Shown: positions 9,941-18,983, counted from the first letter of the stretch. The stretch is DNA of 36,250 bases from Hafnia psychrotolerans (GCF_014639435.1 NZ_BMFZ01000009.1:1-36250); one strand, 5' to 3'. The notes: generated by a model from the sequence alone, not told the origin. Numbers and translations are program-made.

Positions 9941-10849
9941 ATGAATGTTCTCTTTCCACTGCTGGCAGTGCTGATTTGGTCGATAAATGCAGTCGTCAGT
10001 AAAGCGGCAGCCTCAGTCATCGACCCAGCGGCAATTTCTTTCTACCGCTGGCTGTTGGCGCTACTGACTCTGACCCCGTTTGTCTTGCCCGGCATCCTGC
10101 GCAATCTCAAGGCGATTAAACAGTACTGGTGGAAGCTGTTGATTCTCGGCCTGCTCGGCATGGTGCTTTACCAAAGTCTGGCGTACTACGCCGCACACAG
10201 CGTCAGCGCACTTTTTATGGGCATTCTCAATTCACTGATCCCGCTGTTGACGGTGCTGATCAGTTTGGTGGTGCTCAGCGTAGTCCCAACCATAGGGATT
10301 GTTCTTGGCGGCGTGTTATCACTGGTTGGGCTGATCTGGCTAGTCAGTGCCGGGGAGCCGGCGCAGCTGTTGCAACATGGGATTGGCCATGGCGAACTGA
10401 TGATGTTCGCCGCCTCAGCGTCTTATGCCCTCTATGGTGTGCTGACCAAACGCTGGGCGATCGCTCTGCCCAACTGGCAGTCATTGTATGTGCAAATTAT
10501 TTTTGGCGTCTTGCTGCTGCTACCGAATTTCCTACTGGCGCCCAACGTTGAGCTGAATGCACACAATATTCCCTTGGTACTGTTTGCTGGGATCCCAGCA
10601 TCTATCATTGCCTCTTTCCTTTGGATTCAAGGGGTGATTAGACTCGGTGCTAATAAAGCTTCTATTTTCATGAACCTATCACCGATCTTTACCGCCATTA
10701 TTGCTGTGTTTTTCCTGCATGAAAAGTTGCACAGCTACCACCTGATTGGCGGCGGAATAACATTGGTTGGCGTCATTATTGCCCAGCGTTTACGTCGTCC
10801 CCTATTTGGCAACAAAGCATCCGTAACGAAGAAAGATTCGGCAGTTTAA
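9941..10849 (+). CDS. DMT superfamily (EamA) transporter
   Basis: A 302-residue protein with about ten hydrophobic segments in two EamA repeats, each around 135 residues (first about 4-137, second about 150-284), the usual architecture of 10-TM drug/metabolite exporters. The motif FYRWLLALLTLTPF in the first repeat and the NLSPIFTAIIAVFFLHEKL block in the second are typical. It is divergent from pdxB and is an insertion relative to the E. coli pdxB-flk junction. The ATG is at 9941 with only a weak ribosome site. Substrate unknown; amino acids or related metabolites are common for the family. Confidence 0.88.
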   Translation: MNVLFPLLAVLIWSINAVVSKAAASVIDPAAISFYRWLLALLTLTPFVLPGILRNLKAIKQYWWKLLILGLLGMVLYQSLAYYAAHSVSALFMGILNSLIPLLTVLISLVVLSVVPTIGIVLGGVLSLVGLIWLVSAGEPAQLLQHGIGHGELMMFAASASYALYGVLTKRWAIALPNWQSLYVQIIFGVLLLLPNFLLAPNVELNAHNIPLVLFAGIPASIIASFLWIQGVIRLGANKASIFMNLSPIFTAIIAVFFLHEKLHSYHLIGGGITLVGVIIAQRLRRPLFGNKASVTKKDSAV

Positions 10850-11058
10850 ACACCTTTTTTCCGCCTGCCAGCCTGCGGGTGGCATACTCTTTTTAACTCG
10901 ATGATGGCTTTCCCGCGCCACCAGACAAAATTCTCAAAAAATAAGCCTAAGAATCGTTGTTCAGCCAAGGATTCGCAGTGTCGATTACGTAAGTTTGCAG
11001 GTATGATGTGGCGCTTCCGCGCTTTGCGCTGTTTAACTAGTAGCGAAGGACTGGTGAT

Positions 11059-12108
11059 ATGCAACCTTTGAGTGGTCCAGGTACGCCGATTGGCGACAAC
11101 AGGACACAGCCGAATGGCCAGACAGTCCCCGCCGGCCCGGGTGAAAATCAGCCGTTAACGCCCGCACAGCGCACGACTCTGGAAAAACTCATCATCAAAT
11201 TAATGGCGCTGACGCCCATGAAGTCCGCCGAGATTTGGGCCGGGCTACGTCATGAGCTGGCATTGCCACACAACGCTGAACTGACCGCTGGGATTTTTTC
11301 CCGCGCCGAAACGGTTTTGCAGGGCAAGCTGACCCAGGCTCAAGAAAGTCATTCCACTCGCCAACTGCTGCAACAACTGACCGAGCTTTTGCCACTGGGA
11401 AATAACCGTCAGGCCGTCAGCGATTTCATTCGCCAGAACTTTGGTCATACCGTGTTAAGTCAATTGAGCCATGAACAGCTGCAACAGGTGTTCATGCTGG
11501 TCCAAACTCGCGAGATGACGATCCCTCAACCACAGCAGACCCCTATCACCGACCGGGCTTTGCTCCCTGCCGAACACAATAACCTGCAACAGCTGGTGAC
11601 CAAGCTTAGTGCGGCAACCGGCGAAGCACCGGCCAAACTGTGGCAAGAGCTGTTTAACCTGGTTGGCGTAAAAGTCGGCGACGCTATTCCTGCCCGCCAT
11701 TTTCAGCTGTTAAGCCAGTTTATGCAGGTAAAAGCCGCGCTGAGCCAACCAACCGCTCTGCCAACGCTGACGACCCTACTCACTGTGCTCAAGCAACCGG
11801 CCACCGCGCAGGAAATTCAGCAGCTCAGCGAGTATGTTGAATCACGCTTCAATGCCACGCCGGTGACGCCTCTCAACATCGCCCAGCTTAACGATCTGGT
11901 CGGCGTGTTATTCAGCCAGCGCGTCGACCGCACCCCGCGCCCTGAAAAGATTGATGGCGATTTCACCACGGTCTCACGCACAGAACCGCAGCCGATCATG
12001 AATCCTTTCATTGCCATGTTGCCGCCATCCATGCAATCTTTGGGCGGTAAACCGCTACTGTTTATTGCCTTCGTTGTGGTGGTGCTGCTGCTTTGGGTTG
12101 TCATTTAA
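11059..12108 (+). CDS. flk: Flk, flagella biosynthesis regulator
   Basis: A 349-residue homologue of E. coli/Salmonella Flk (Fluke), an inner-membrane protein that affects the flagellar hook-length checkpoint and secretion specificity. Recognisable family blocks are LGNNRQAVSDFIRQNFG, IPQPQQTPITDRALLPAEHN and LVTKLSAATGEAPAKLW. A single C-terminal membrane helix, PLLFIAFVVVVLLLWVVI, ends the protein, so the bulk is a tail-anchored cytoplasmic domain. A GAAGGA ribosome site precedes the ATG. It lies near pdxB and fabB as in E. coli, so synteny supports the name. Confidence 0.93.
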   Translation: MQPLSGPGTPIGDNRTQPNGQTVPAGPGENQPLTPAQRTTLEKLIIKLMALTPMKSAEIWAGLRHELALPHNAELTAGIFSRAETVLQGKLTQAQESHSTRQLLQQLTELLPLGNNRQAVSDFIRQNFGHTVLSQLSHEQLQQVFMLVQTREMTIPQPQQTPITDRALLPAEHNNLQQLVTKLSAATGEAPAKLWQELFNLVGVKVGDAIPARHFQLLSQFMQVKAALSQPTALPTLTTLLTVLKQPATAQEIQQLSEYVESRFNATPVTPLNIAQLNDLVGVLFSQRVDRTPRPEKIDGDFTTVSRTEPQPIMNPFIAMLPPSMQSLGGKPLLFIAFVVVVLLLWVVI

Positions 12109-12135
12109 GTCATGCTTTAAGCGCAGCGGCCAAGT

Positions 12136-12591
12136 TCAAACACAGCCGCAATCTTCCGGGGCGAGGTCAAGCGTGTAGTTTCCACACTCTTCGCCCAACG
12201 CCACCGGATGCTGATCGCGGATCCAGAAATCCAGCCCACCCATCATTTCCTTTACCCGAAATCCCAGTTTTGCCAGTTTATACGCGCCCTGCGTCGAACC
12301 ATTACATCCAATCCCATCACAATAGGTCACGTAAACCCGGTCTTTGCTCAGTTCCCGCGTACTTTCTGCTGTCATCAGTTTATGTGGAAAACTCACTGCG
12401 CCCGGAATATGCCCGCGTACATAATATTCAGCAGAACGGGTATCAATAACCACAATGTGAGTTAAACCATTTTGTAAGTCGGCCGCCACGTCAGCAGCAT
12501 CGGTATAAAAACTCAGTTTTGACAGCAAATAGGCCGCACTGACCTCGGGCGAAGGGGGTTCAATACTCAAAACGTAAGATGGCTGAAGCAT
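12136..12591 (-). CDS. Rhodanese-like domain protein
   Basis: A 151-residue single-domain protein. The rhodanese pattern is visible as VVIDTRSAEYYVRGHIPGAVSFP (about 47-69) and YCDGIGCNGSTQGAYKLAKLGF (about 90-111). Two Cys residues (C91 and C96) lie in the active loop. C91 aligns with the usual YC position but gives a longer loop, so which Cys is the persulfide carrier is uncertain. The C-terminus adds three more Cys (C136, C148, C150). The start is ATG 12591 with GAGGAAAA upstream. It is divergent from the MocR regulator, which suggests that regulator controls it. Substrate unknown. Confidence 0.85.
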   Translation of the reverse strand: MLQPSYVLSIEPPSPEVSAAYLLSKLSFYTDAADVAADLQNGLTHIVVIDTRSAEYYVRGHIPGAVSFPHKLMTAESTRELSKDRVYVTYCDGIGCNGSTQGAYKLAKLGFRVKEMMGGLDFWIRDQHPVALGEECGNYTLDLAPEDCGCV

Positions 12592-12646
12592 AGATTTTTC
12601 CTCTGATATTCTCACTGTTGAAAACAGTTCCATCATCGCTAATTTT

Positions 12647-12687
12647 GGTCTTACTATTAATGCCAATTAAAAAGAGTAGATAAGACC
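12647..12687. promoter_or_regulatory. Candidate operator between the rhodanese and MocR genes
   Basis: GGTCTTA (12647-12653) and TAAGACC (12681-12687) are perfect inverted copies in the 100-base divergent gap. The right arm ends four bases before the MocR start codon. A TTGGCA -35-like box for the rhodanese gene (minus strand, 12666-12661) lies between them. This is where a divergent MocR/GntR regulator would be expected to bind. Inferred only from position and symmetry. Confidence 0.45.
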
Positions 12688-12691
12688 CATT

Positions 12692-14179
12692 ATGCACAAC
12701 ACCTCGCAATCTGCTGCATTGATCACTCTGTTCGAAAACGCTAGCGCACCGGGCTCAACTGCCACATTCGGCCTGCGCGATCGCCTGTGCGCGGCATTGC
12801 GACAGGCAATTAATACCGGAGCGCTAAAGACAGGGCAAAGGCTACCTTCATCACGCATGTTGGCCGCCGATCTAAAATTGTCACGTATCACCGTAGAAGC
12901 CGCTTATGCGCAGATAGAAGCCGAAGGCTATTTACAACGTCATGCTGGTAAAGGAACATTTGTCAGCCTATTACTTCCCCACCCTTTGGCACCGAGTAAG
13001 AAGGCTACCGCTCCTGCAAAGCTCGCAAGGTTGTCAGTCCGGGGAGAAAAAATAGTGGGCACCGGCGGATGTCGTGACCCGCAGTACCCAATGGCTTTTG
13101 CGGCAGGCTCACCGGATTTGCGCGTATTTCCGCTGAAAATTTGGAAACAGCTGACGGGAAAACAACTGCGTATACAGGGTGAACAGCTGCTGGGATACGG
13201 TGACCCGCAGGGGTATTCACCTCTGCGTGAAGCGATAGCCAGCTATTTGCAACAATCACGCGGCGTATTATGCACCGCAGAACAAATCATGATCACCACC
13301 AGCTCGCAGCAGGCGCTGCAACTGCTGGCGATGCTGCTTATTGACCCCGCTGATGTTGTCTGGCTGGAACAGCCCGGTTACCTTGGGGCACGCAATGCTT
13401 TTGCCAGTGCTGGTGCCAACATTTGTGCTGTTCCGGTTGATAAAGAAGGGATCAGCCCGACGGTGGATTTACCCGTGCCACGCCTTATGTACCTGACGCC
13501 GTCTCATCAGTACCCAACAGGCGTCAGCTTGAGTTTACCGCGACGCTTGCAACTGCTCGACTACGCCAAACGTCACGGCAGTTGGATCATCGAGGATGAT
13601 TACGACAGCGAGCTACACTACGACGGACGACCACTTCCCGCGATGCAGGGGCTGGATAAACATCAGCAAGTGATTTATCTCGGCACCTTTTCGAAAGTAC
13701 TTTTTCCGTCACTTCGTTTAGCCTATATCGTTTTGCCGCCAGCGCTGGTTACCCCCATGGTGACGCTACGCACCGTCAGCGACGGCCACTCTTCCCAACT
13801 GATGCAGGCCGTGACCGCTGAATTCATGCAAGCCGGGTATTTTGCCTCACACCTGCGTTTTTCCCGTCAGCTTTATCACAGTCGTCGTGATCACCTACTT
13901 GCACAAATTAACCAAAAACTCGGCTGGCTTACGCCACAGGTTGCCACCGGAGGATTGCAGATCGCCACACAATTGCCCGCCGGGCAGGAATGGCATTTCA
14001 GCACGCTGGCCGCGCAGGCAGGTGTTGAAACACCCCGCCTGTCGCCATTATTTCTGAATGCGACTGAGACATCAGCCCAGCATCAGGACGGCTGGCTGCT
14101 CGGCTTTTCTGCTCTGACACCCGCCGAGATCACGAGGGCCGTCAATCGACTGGCTTCCATCAAACTGCCTGCTACATAG
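12692..14179 (+). CDS. MocR-type transcriptional regulator (GntR wHTH plus aminotransferase-like domain)
   Basis: A 495-residue fusion. A GntR-type winged helix (about 27-97, with LRDRLCAALRQAI, GQRLPSSRMLAADL and YLQRHAGKGTFV) is followed by a fold-type I aminotransferase-like domain (about 130-490). PLP-binding features are intact: DDYDSE, and the Schiff-base lysine K335 in GTFSKVLFPSLRLAY. MocR proteins use PLP or its adducts as effector; PdxR and GabR are known examples. It is divergent from the rhodanese gene, and its 3' end overlaps the convergent permease gene by 8 bases. No pdxS/pdxT or gab genes are adjacent, so the regulated pathway is not known. Confidence 0.9.
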   Translation: MHNTSQSAALITLFENASAPGSTATFGLRDRLCAALRQAINTGALKTGQRLPSSRMLAADLKLSRITVEAAYAQIEAEGYLQRHAGKGTFVSLLLPHPLAPSKKATAPAKLARLSVRGEKIVGTGGCRDPQYPMAFAAGSPDLRVFPLKIWKQLTGKQLRIQGEQLLGYGDPQGYSPLREAIASYLQQSRGVLCTAEQIMITTSSQQALQLLAMLLIDPADVVWLEQPGYLGARNAFASAGANICAVPVDKEGISPTVDLPVPRLMYLTPSHQYPTGVSLSLPRRLQLLDYAKRHGSWIIEDDYDSELHYDGRPLPAMQGLDKHQQVIYLGTFSKVLFPSLRLAYIVLPPALVTPMVTLRTVSDGHSSQLMQAVTAEFMQAGYFASHLRFSRQLYHSRRDHLLAQINQKLGWLTPQVATGGLQIATQLPAGQEWHFSTLAAQAGVETPRLSPLFLNATETSAQHQDGWLLGFSALTPAEITRAVNRLASIKLPAT

Positions 14180-15299
14180 CCACCAGCGGCAGCAGGAACC
14201 AACCAGCCAAAGCGCTGCCGATTAAAAACGGAAAAGAGTAGTAGTGGAATTTCAGCCAGATCTCGCGGTCATTAGCCATGCGCAGTGCGATCAGGTTGGC
14301 AAGTGACCCAATCGCTAAGCCAAAGCCCCCAGCGTTGACGGCATAGGCCAGCAGCGCGTTAGCAGGAACCGTGTTGATCATCAAAATAGTCGCGGGAACG
14401 TTGCTGATCACTTGAGAAAGCCCAATCCCCAGCGCATAAACGCCCATTGGGGGCAACAGCCCCATTTGCTCAACCGCGCCCTGCACGAATCCCAAACCTA
14501 CGATCAACCGCACATCGATAAACATGGCGATAAATACTGCGATCAACGGCCAGTCGATACGTATAAGCACCTGTCGGGCCAGCAGTAAAAAACAGAGCAT
14601 TACGGCCAACAAGCCATAGACCGCCAGACCAGAGTCCACGCAGCCGATAAAAATCACGTACATCATCAGGCAACTGAACAGCAGCTTCTTTCTGTAGGGA
14701 TTGCCTTCGTTATTTTCCAGCCGCTGGAGCGTGGTTGGCGGAAAGCTGAACCATGTTGTTATCAGTAACGCCAATAGGCTGACCAAGGCCAGTGGGGCCA
14801 TTTGCATGATAAATGCAATAAATGATAGCCCGGACTGATTCCATAAAAGAATATTTTGCGGGTTTCCGATCGGCGTCAGCAAGGAACCTGCGTTAACGGC
14901 CAGTGCTTCAAAAATGATTAACCGCGTTACCGGCAACGTGGAGAGTTTCTTTAGTGTGATCGTCAGCGGAATGACAATAAATAGCGCAACATCATTGGTC
15001 ATAAATGTCGACAGCAGCGCTGCAGCGCCGACCAAAAACAGCGCCAGATAACGTTCATTATTAATGGCGCTAATCATCTTGCGGCCAATGAAATCGAAAT
15101 AGCCACTGATCTCAACGCCTTTGCTCAGCATCAACAAACCGATTAACGTCACGATGGTTGACCAGTCAACAAACTGCGGGAACTGGACAATTTTCTCTGG
15201 CTGAAACAGGCTCAGCGCCATACCCAGTAAAAATAGAATGTGCAAAAAACGGTCGTGTAAGAAAGGGTTAATCAGTGTTTGTGCAACAGAGGTGCGCAT
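14172..15299 (-). CDS. ArsB/NhaD (ion transporter) superfamily permease, YbiR-like
   Basis: A 375-residue membrane protein with about ten hydrophobic segments. The superfamily hallmarks are FMTNDVALFIVIPL near residue 100, VNAGSLLTPIGNPQNILLW near 135-153, and a second half with SQVISNVPATILMI near 293-306. The paired hairpin motifs (TND-like and SNVPA) match the SLC13/ArsB/NhaD fold. It most resembles the short single-gene permeases such as E. coli YbiR rather than full arsenite pumps; no arsR or arsC lies nearby. It is convergent with the MocR gene with overlapping stop regions. Substrate unknown. Confidence 0.82.
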   Translation of the reverse strand: MRTSVAQTLINPFLHDRFLHILFLLGMALSLFQPEKIVQFPQFVDWSTIVTLIGLLMLSKGVEISGYFDFIGRKMISAINNERYLALFLVGAAALLSTFMTNDVALFIVIPLTITLKKLSTLPVTRLIIFEALAVNAGSLLTPIGNPQNILLWNQSGLSFIAFIMQMAPLALVSLLALLITTWFSFPPTTLQRLENNEGNPYRKKLLFSCLMMYVIFIGCVDSGLAVYGLLAVMLCFLLLARQVLIRIDWPLIAVFIAMFIDVRLIVGLGFVQGAVEQMGLLPPMGVYALGIGLSQVISNVPATILMINTVPANALLAYAVNAGGFGLAIGSLANLIALRMANDREIWLKFHYYSFPFLIGSALAGWFLLPLVAM

Positions 15300-15482
15300 G
15301 GTGATTTCTACTATAAAGAGAGGGCTATCTGATGTGCTGACATTACCGAAAGTGCCTGCGTCCTGCCAGTGTAAAAGTGAGTTGCACCGCGATGTTTCGC
15401 ATTTAAATAAATTTTTTACATAGAAATTTAAAACTTCACAACGTCATGAGTATTGGCGACTACTCTAAGCCGGGTAAGCCAT

Positions 15483-15516
15483 CAGTCAGCGGTAGAAAAG
15501 AGTTTACCGCTGACTG
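15483..15516 (-). terminator. Long stem-loop downstream of the PepSY gene
   Basis: CAGTCAGCGGTA (15483-15494) and TACCGCTGACTG (15505-15516) form a perfect 12-bp stem with a 10-base loop, starting seven bases past the PepSY stop. No clear T-tract follows on either strand, so it may be a weak terminator or a 3'-end stabiliser. The rest of the 223-base gap (15300-15522) is A/T-rich upstream DNA of the permease without a gene. Confidence 0.6.
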
Positions 15517-15522
15517 GAGGAC

Positions 15523-16995
15523 TTAATTAAGCGTTGAAGTCGGTGTGAAGATGCTCAGTTGTCTCTTCCAACGCACAATATCGATCAGCAGGAAAATGAC
15601 CAAGCTGACGCCCATTAGCGGCAAGGATAACGACAAACAAATCACCACCAGCAAGACCGGGCATTGCAGGCTGAATGGCATCCGTTGCCATGTGTGCATA
15701 AGCGTCAGTCCAGGGTTGCTGGTGCTGTTCATTTGCGGACGGCGGAGCCACCAAAGCCGGTATCCCCAGCCAATCATCAGACATAAACCCAGTCCAAACG
15801 CCACGAGGATAATCTGGTTCCAAATACCAAAAAGAATTCCCATATGGGCATCAACACCCCATCGTGTCAGCTTAGCCAGCAAAGGAAAATGAGCAAAACG
15901 AGTGTGGTCGATAATCGCCAGCGTCCCAGGATTAACCGATACCGCATCAACGCGGGTTGGCCAACGGCGATCCACTTCAGTGACGGTCCAGGCTTTGTCA
16001 GCGGTGTAGGCGGGTCTGATCTCAATTTTTGCGGCATTGATTCCAGCATGACGGGCAGCATTAACGACCTGATCAAAGACAACCGGCAGTACTGTAACGG
16101 CTGCCGTAACGCTCGCAGGCTGTTTTTCTGCCATATTCATTTCAGGCATATCTGGCATATTCATGCTGCTGTTATTCGCAGCATGGTGGTCGGCATGCTC
16201 ATCCATAGGTAAAGCCGGTGTGCCAGCCAACAAGTGGGTAGAGACCGATGGTGTCATCCAGCCCATTTTAGCCCGTAACAGGCTGATATTATCGCCTGCC
16301 CACTGTGACCATGTCAGGCCAGTGACCGATAAAAACAGCAGTCCGGCAATGAGGGTCAGACCCAGCCAACTGTGCCAGCGGCGGCTATTGTGCTGTTTGG
16401 CCGCTATACCTCGTAGCTTCAGGTTACTGCGTATTTTCTTCCGCCCTGTCACCCACAATACCACTCCGCCAAGTGCGGCAACCCAAAGCCACGATGCAGC
16501 CAACTCGCTGTAATTACGCCCCAGATCGCCCAGTAATAATCCCCGGTGCAACTCGTCCAGCCAGGTTCTGAAGGGTAAGATTCCGCTGGTGCCGTATACC
16601 GTCAATTCCCCCAGGGTCTTGAGTGTTACCGGATCCACAAACATTGCGCGGCTTTTGGAGGCACCGAGTTCAGGATCTGAAAACATAACACGGGTAGTTT
16701 GCCCTTGAGCGGGCGACGGACGAACGGCATAGATTTTGACATTTCCACCGGCAACGGCTTGCGCGGCTTCAATTTGGCGGGATAAAGGCTGTATATCACC
16801 TCTCGAAGAGGTGTAAAGCTCATGGGCGTACAGGTGGTTTTCCAACTGCGGCGTCAGGACATATAAAGTACCGGTTAAGGCCGCAACAAAAATAAATGGG
16901 CCGACGAACAGGCCGATGTAAAAATGGATCCGCTTAAGCAATGCAAGAAATGCGGCTTTTGCCGTCAATTTATTGGAAACAGCAGGATGGGTCAT
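15523..16995 (-). CDS. PepSY-associated transmembrane protein with Met/His-rich periplasmic insert
   Basis: A 490-residue protein of the PepSY_TM (PiuB-like) family, inner-membrane proteins tied to metal or heme-linked electron transfer. Helices are visible at about 25-48, 168-185, 209-229, 385-408 and 440-478. Conserved family His residues occur in RIHFYIGLFVGPF, DELHRGLLLGDLGR, RRWHSWLG and VDAHMGILFG, candidates for heme or metal ligands. The unusual part is residues 264-289 in the outer loop, dense in His and Met (DEHADHH, then MNMPDMPEMNM), a pattern common in copper-binding proteins. It lies 91 bases downstream of the DUF2946 gene and probably forms an operon with it. Confidence 0.85.
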   Translation of the reverse strand: MTHPAVSNKLTAKAAFLALLKRIHFYIGLFVGPFIFVAALTGTLYVLTPQLENHLYAHELYTSSRGDIQPLSRQIEAAQAVAGGNVKIYAVRPSPAQGQTTRVMFSDPELGASKSRAMFVDPVTLKTLGELTVYGTSGILPFRTWLDELHRGLLLGDLGRNYSELAASWLWVAALGGVVLWVTGRKKIRSNLKLRGIAAKQHNSRRWHSWLGLTLIAGLLFLSVTGLTWSQWAGDNISLLRAKMGWMTPSVSTHLLAGTPALPMDEHADHHAANNSSMNMPDMPEMNMAEKQPASVTAAVTVLPVVFDQVVNAARHAGINAAKIEIRPAYTADKAWTVTEVDRRWPTRVDAVSVNPGTLAIIDHTRFAHFPLLAKLTRWGVDAHMGILFGIWNQIILVAFGLGLCLMIGWGYRLWWLRRPQMNSTSNPGLTLMHTWQRMPFSLQCPVLLVVICLSLSLPLMGVSLVIFLLIDIVRWKRQLSIFTPTSTLN

Positions 16996-17086
16996 CAGTA
17001 TTATTCCTGATTTTTCAAATAGCAGGCACCCGACGGCTACGCTGAAGAGACACCGTTATGGGAATGTTTGGAAAGAAAACAGCAGG

Positions 17087-17560
17087 CTATTGAAAATCAG
17101 GCGGTGCGCGAGGTTGTGCGTCATTATAAAAAGCAGGAGAACGAAAATGGTTAGCCAGCAGGAAAGGCGGTGCCTGACCTGATACCTCGGAAGACCACAG
17201 CAGGGAGAGCGCCAGAATGTGCAACAACGGCAAGTGCGCCAGCAGCACACAGTAACCACAGGCGGCATCACTCATATCACCGGTCATCATCCCCTGCCCC
17301 TTATCACCGGATGACATGGCATGATGAATGTCAGTATGGTCGCCATGCTCCCCTTTCTGGGCCGGAAGCATCCCATCTTCAGGCATGTTTATCGAAGACA
17401 TATCCATCCCCGACATCCCCGGCATCATTCGATGCATGACACCCGCTGACACCAGTGATTTAGACACCACCGGAGCGATAAACAGCATCAATATCGCCAC
17501 TATCCCCAACCCTGCGGAAAAGTGCAGATACCGATGATTGATTTGTCGAAGTGAAAGCAT
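17087..17560 (-). CDS. DUF2946 family protein, Met/His-rich
   Basis: A 157-residue protein. An N-terminal hydrophobic segment (about 15-34) is followed by an external Met/His-rich stretch (about 43-96: MHRMMPGMSGMDM, then EHGDHTDIHHAM and further Met pairs), a C101-G-Y-C104 motif and a second hydrophobic segment (about 105-122). DUF2946 proteins typically carry the CxxC and occur beside copper-related or TonB-linked membrane genes. With the downstream PepSY protein, which has a similar Met/His insert, a role in copper sensing, binding or reduction is plausible but unproven. ATG at 17560 has a poor ribosome site. Confidence 0.8.
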   Translation of the reverse strand: MLSLRQINHRYLHFSAGLGIVAILMLFIAPVVSKSLVSAGVMHRMMPGMSGMDMSSINMPEDGMLPAQKGEHGDHTDIHHAMSSGDKGQGMMTGDMSDAACGYCVLLAHLPLLHILALSLLWSSEVSGQAPPFLLANHFRSPAFYNDAQPRAPPDFQ

Positions 17561-17642
17561 GATGTCATCAAAGTGATAATAAGAAGCGGCTAAATTGTAC
17601 CTGAACTGTTGAGATTTAACAGAAAGGAAAAAGTGCAGATGT

Positions 17643-17667
17643 AAAAAAGCCCGCTCGCAGGCAGGCT
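17643..17667 (-). terminator. fabB intrinsic terminator
   Basis: On the minus strand AGCCTGC pairs with GCGGGCT (one U-G pair) around a 6-base loop, followed by TTTTTT (17648-17643). It starts about 25 bases past the fabB stop. Confidence 0.85.
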
Positions 17668-17692
17668 ATTTTTTCATACTTAACGACAGGCG

Positions 17693-18913
17693 TTATTTGT
17701 CGTTTGTCATCTTACGCATCACCAACGTGGCATTAGTACCACCGAAGCCGAAGCTGTTGGACATGACCGTCGTCAGTTTACGCTGAGTCGGCTTGGTCAC
17801 GATGTCCATGCCTTCTGCTGCTTCATCGAGGTTTTCAATGTTGATGCTTGGTGCGATAAACCCATGTTCAGCCATCAGCAAAGTGTAAATCGCTTCATGC
17901 ACACCAGCAGCACCCAGCGAGTGACCGGTCATGGCTTTGGTAGACGAGAGCGCAGGCGTTTTATCGCCAAAGACTTCATGGATTGCACCCAGTTCTTTCA
18001 CATCGCCAACCGGTGTAGAAGTGCCGTGGACGTTGATGTAATCGATCGGAGTATCCACACCCTTCATGGCCATTCTCATGCAACGTACTGCACCTTCGCC
18101 GGAGGGAGCGACCATGTCAGCGCCGTCAGACGTTGCGCCGTAGCCCACGATTTCAGCGTAAATATGCGCGCCACGGGCCAAAGCGTGTTCCAGCTCTTCA
18201 ACCACCACAATACCGCCACCGCCAGCAATGACGAAACCGTCGCGATTCTGGTCGTAAGTACGGGATGCTTTTTCAGGCGTGTCGTTGAAACGGGTAGACA
18301 GCGCGCCCATTGCATCGAACTCACAGGCCATTTCCCAGCAAAGCTCTTCGCCACCGCCGGCAAATACGACATCCTGCTTGCCAAGTTGGATCATTTCTAC
18401 CGCGTTACCAATACAGTGAGCAGAGGTCGAACAGGCAGAGCTGATGGAATAGTTAACACCTCGGATTTTGAACGGAGTTGCCAGACAGGCAGACACACCG
18501 GACGCCATCGCTTTGGTCACCATGTAAGGACCCACACCTTTCAGACCTTTGGCACGCATACCGTCAGAACCTGCAACCTGGTTACGCGGAGAGCCGCCAC
18601 CAGAACCTACGATCAGACCGGTACGGTCGTTGGAAACCATTTCCGGAGTCAGACCAGAGTCTTCAATTGCCTGCTGCATGGAGAGGTAAGCGTAGATAGA
18701 AGCATCGCTCATGAAACGCACAATCTTACGGTCAATAAGCCCCGCAGTGTCTAATTTCACACCACCCCAGATATGACTGCGCATTCCGGCATCTTTCAAC
18801 TCTTGCGAGAAGGTGATCCCTGAGCGTCCTTCCTGCAGAGAGGCCAGAACTTCCTGCTTGTTGTTACCAATGCTCGAGATAATACCCAGGCCAGTAATGA
18901 CTGCACGTTTCAT
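17693..18913 (-). CDS. fabB: 3-oxoacyl-[ACP] synthase I
   Basis: The condensing enzyme needed for elongating cis-unsaturated intermediates in type II fatty-acid synthesis. The 406-residue product has the E. coli length. The Cys-His-His triad is intact: C161 in [12 protein letters not shown], His in [11 protein letters not shown] and His in [12 protein letters not shown]. The Gly-rich C-terminus [13 protein letters not shown] is present. The start is ATG 18913 with AGG nearby. The upstream region carries FabR and FadR sites (listed separately), in keeping with control of unsaturated fatty-acid synthesis. Confidence 0.98.
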   Translation of the reverse strand: MKRAVITGLGIISSIGNNKQEVLASLQEGRSGITFSQELKDAGMRSHIWGGVKLDTAGLIDRKIVRFMSDASIYAYLSMQQAIEDSGLTPEMVSNDRTGLIVGSGGGSPRNQVAGSDGMRAKGLKGVGPYMVTKAMASGVSACLATPFKIRGVNYSISSACSTSAHCIGNAVEMIQLGKQDVVFAGGGEELCWEMACEFDAMGALSTRFNDTPEKASRTYDQNRDGFVIAGGGGIVVVEELEHALARGAHIYAEIVGYGATSDGADMVAPSGEGAVRCMRMAMKGVDTPIDYINVHGTSTPVGDVKELGAIHEVFGDKTPALSSTKAMTGHSLGAAGVHEAIYTLLMAEHGFIAPSINIENLDEAAEGMDIVTKPTQRKLTTVMSNSFGFGGTNATLVMRKMTNDK

Positions 18914-18965
18914 TTAATACCTCTTGTACTATTAACTAACTATTCAGGATTTCGTCACGCACTCT

Positions 18966-18983
18966 AGCGTACAGTTGTACGCC
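18966..18983 (-). promoter_or_regulatory. FabR operator upstream of fabB
   Basis: AGCGTACAGTTGTACGCC is a near-perfect palindrome (GCGTACA/TGTACGC) of the FabR type found at fabA and fabB in enterobacteria. It lies 53-70 bases upstream of the fabB ATG, in the promoter region. Confidence 0.8.

Noticed and set aside
14172-15299. Arsenite resistance operon
   Set aside because: The permease belongs to the superfamily, but no arsR, arsC or arsA is nearby and it is closer to short YbiR-type permeases.
17560-17600. Fur-box-like AGTGATAATAAG upstream of the DUF2946 gene
   Set aside because: Only one half-site is recognisable; too weak to call.
17864-18754. 296-codon open frame antisense to fabB
   Set aside because: Composition mirrors fabB codon use; His/Arg-rich translation without any domain is typical of a shadow frame.
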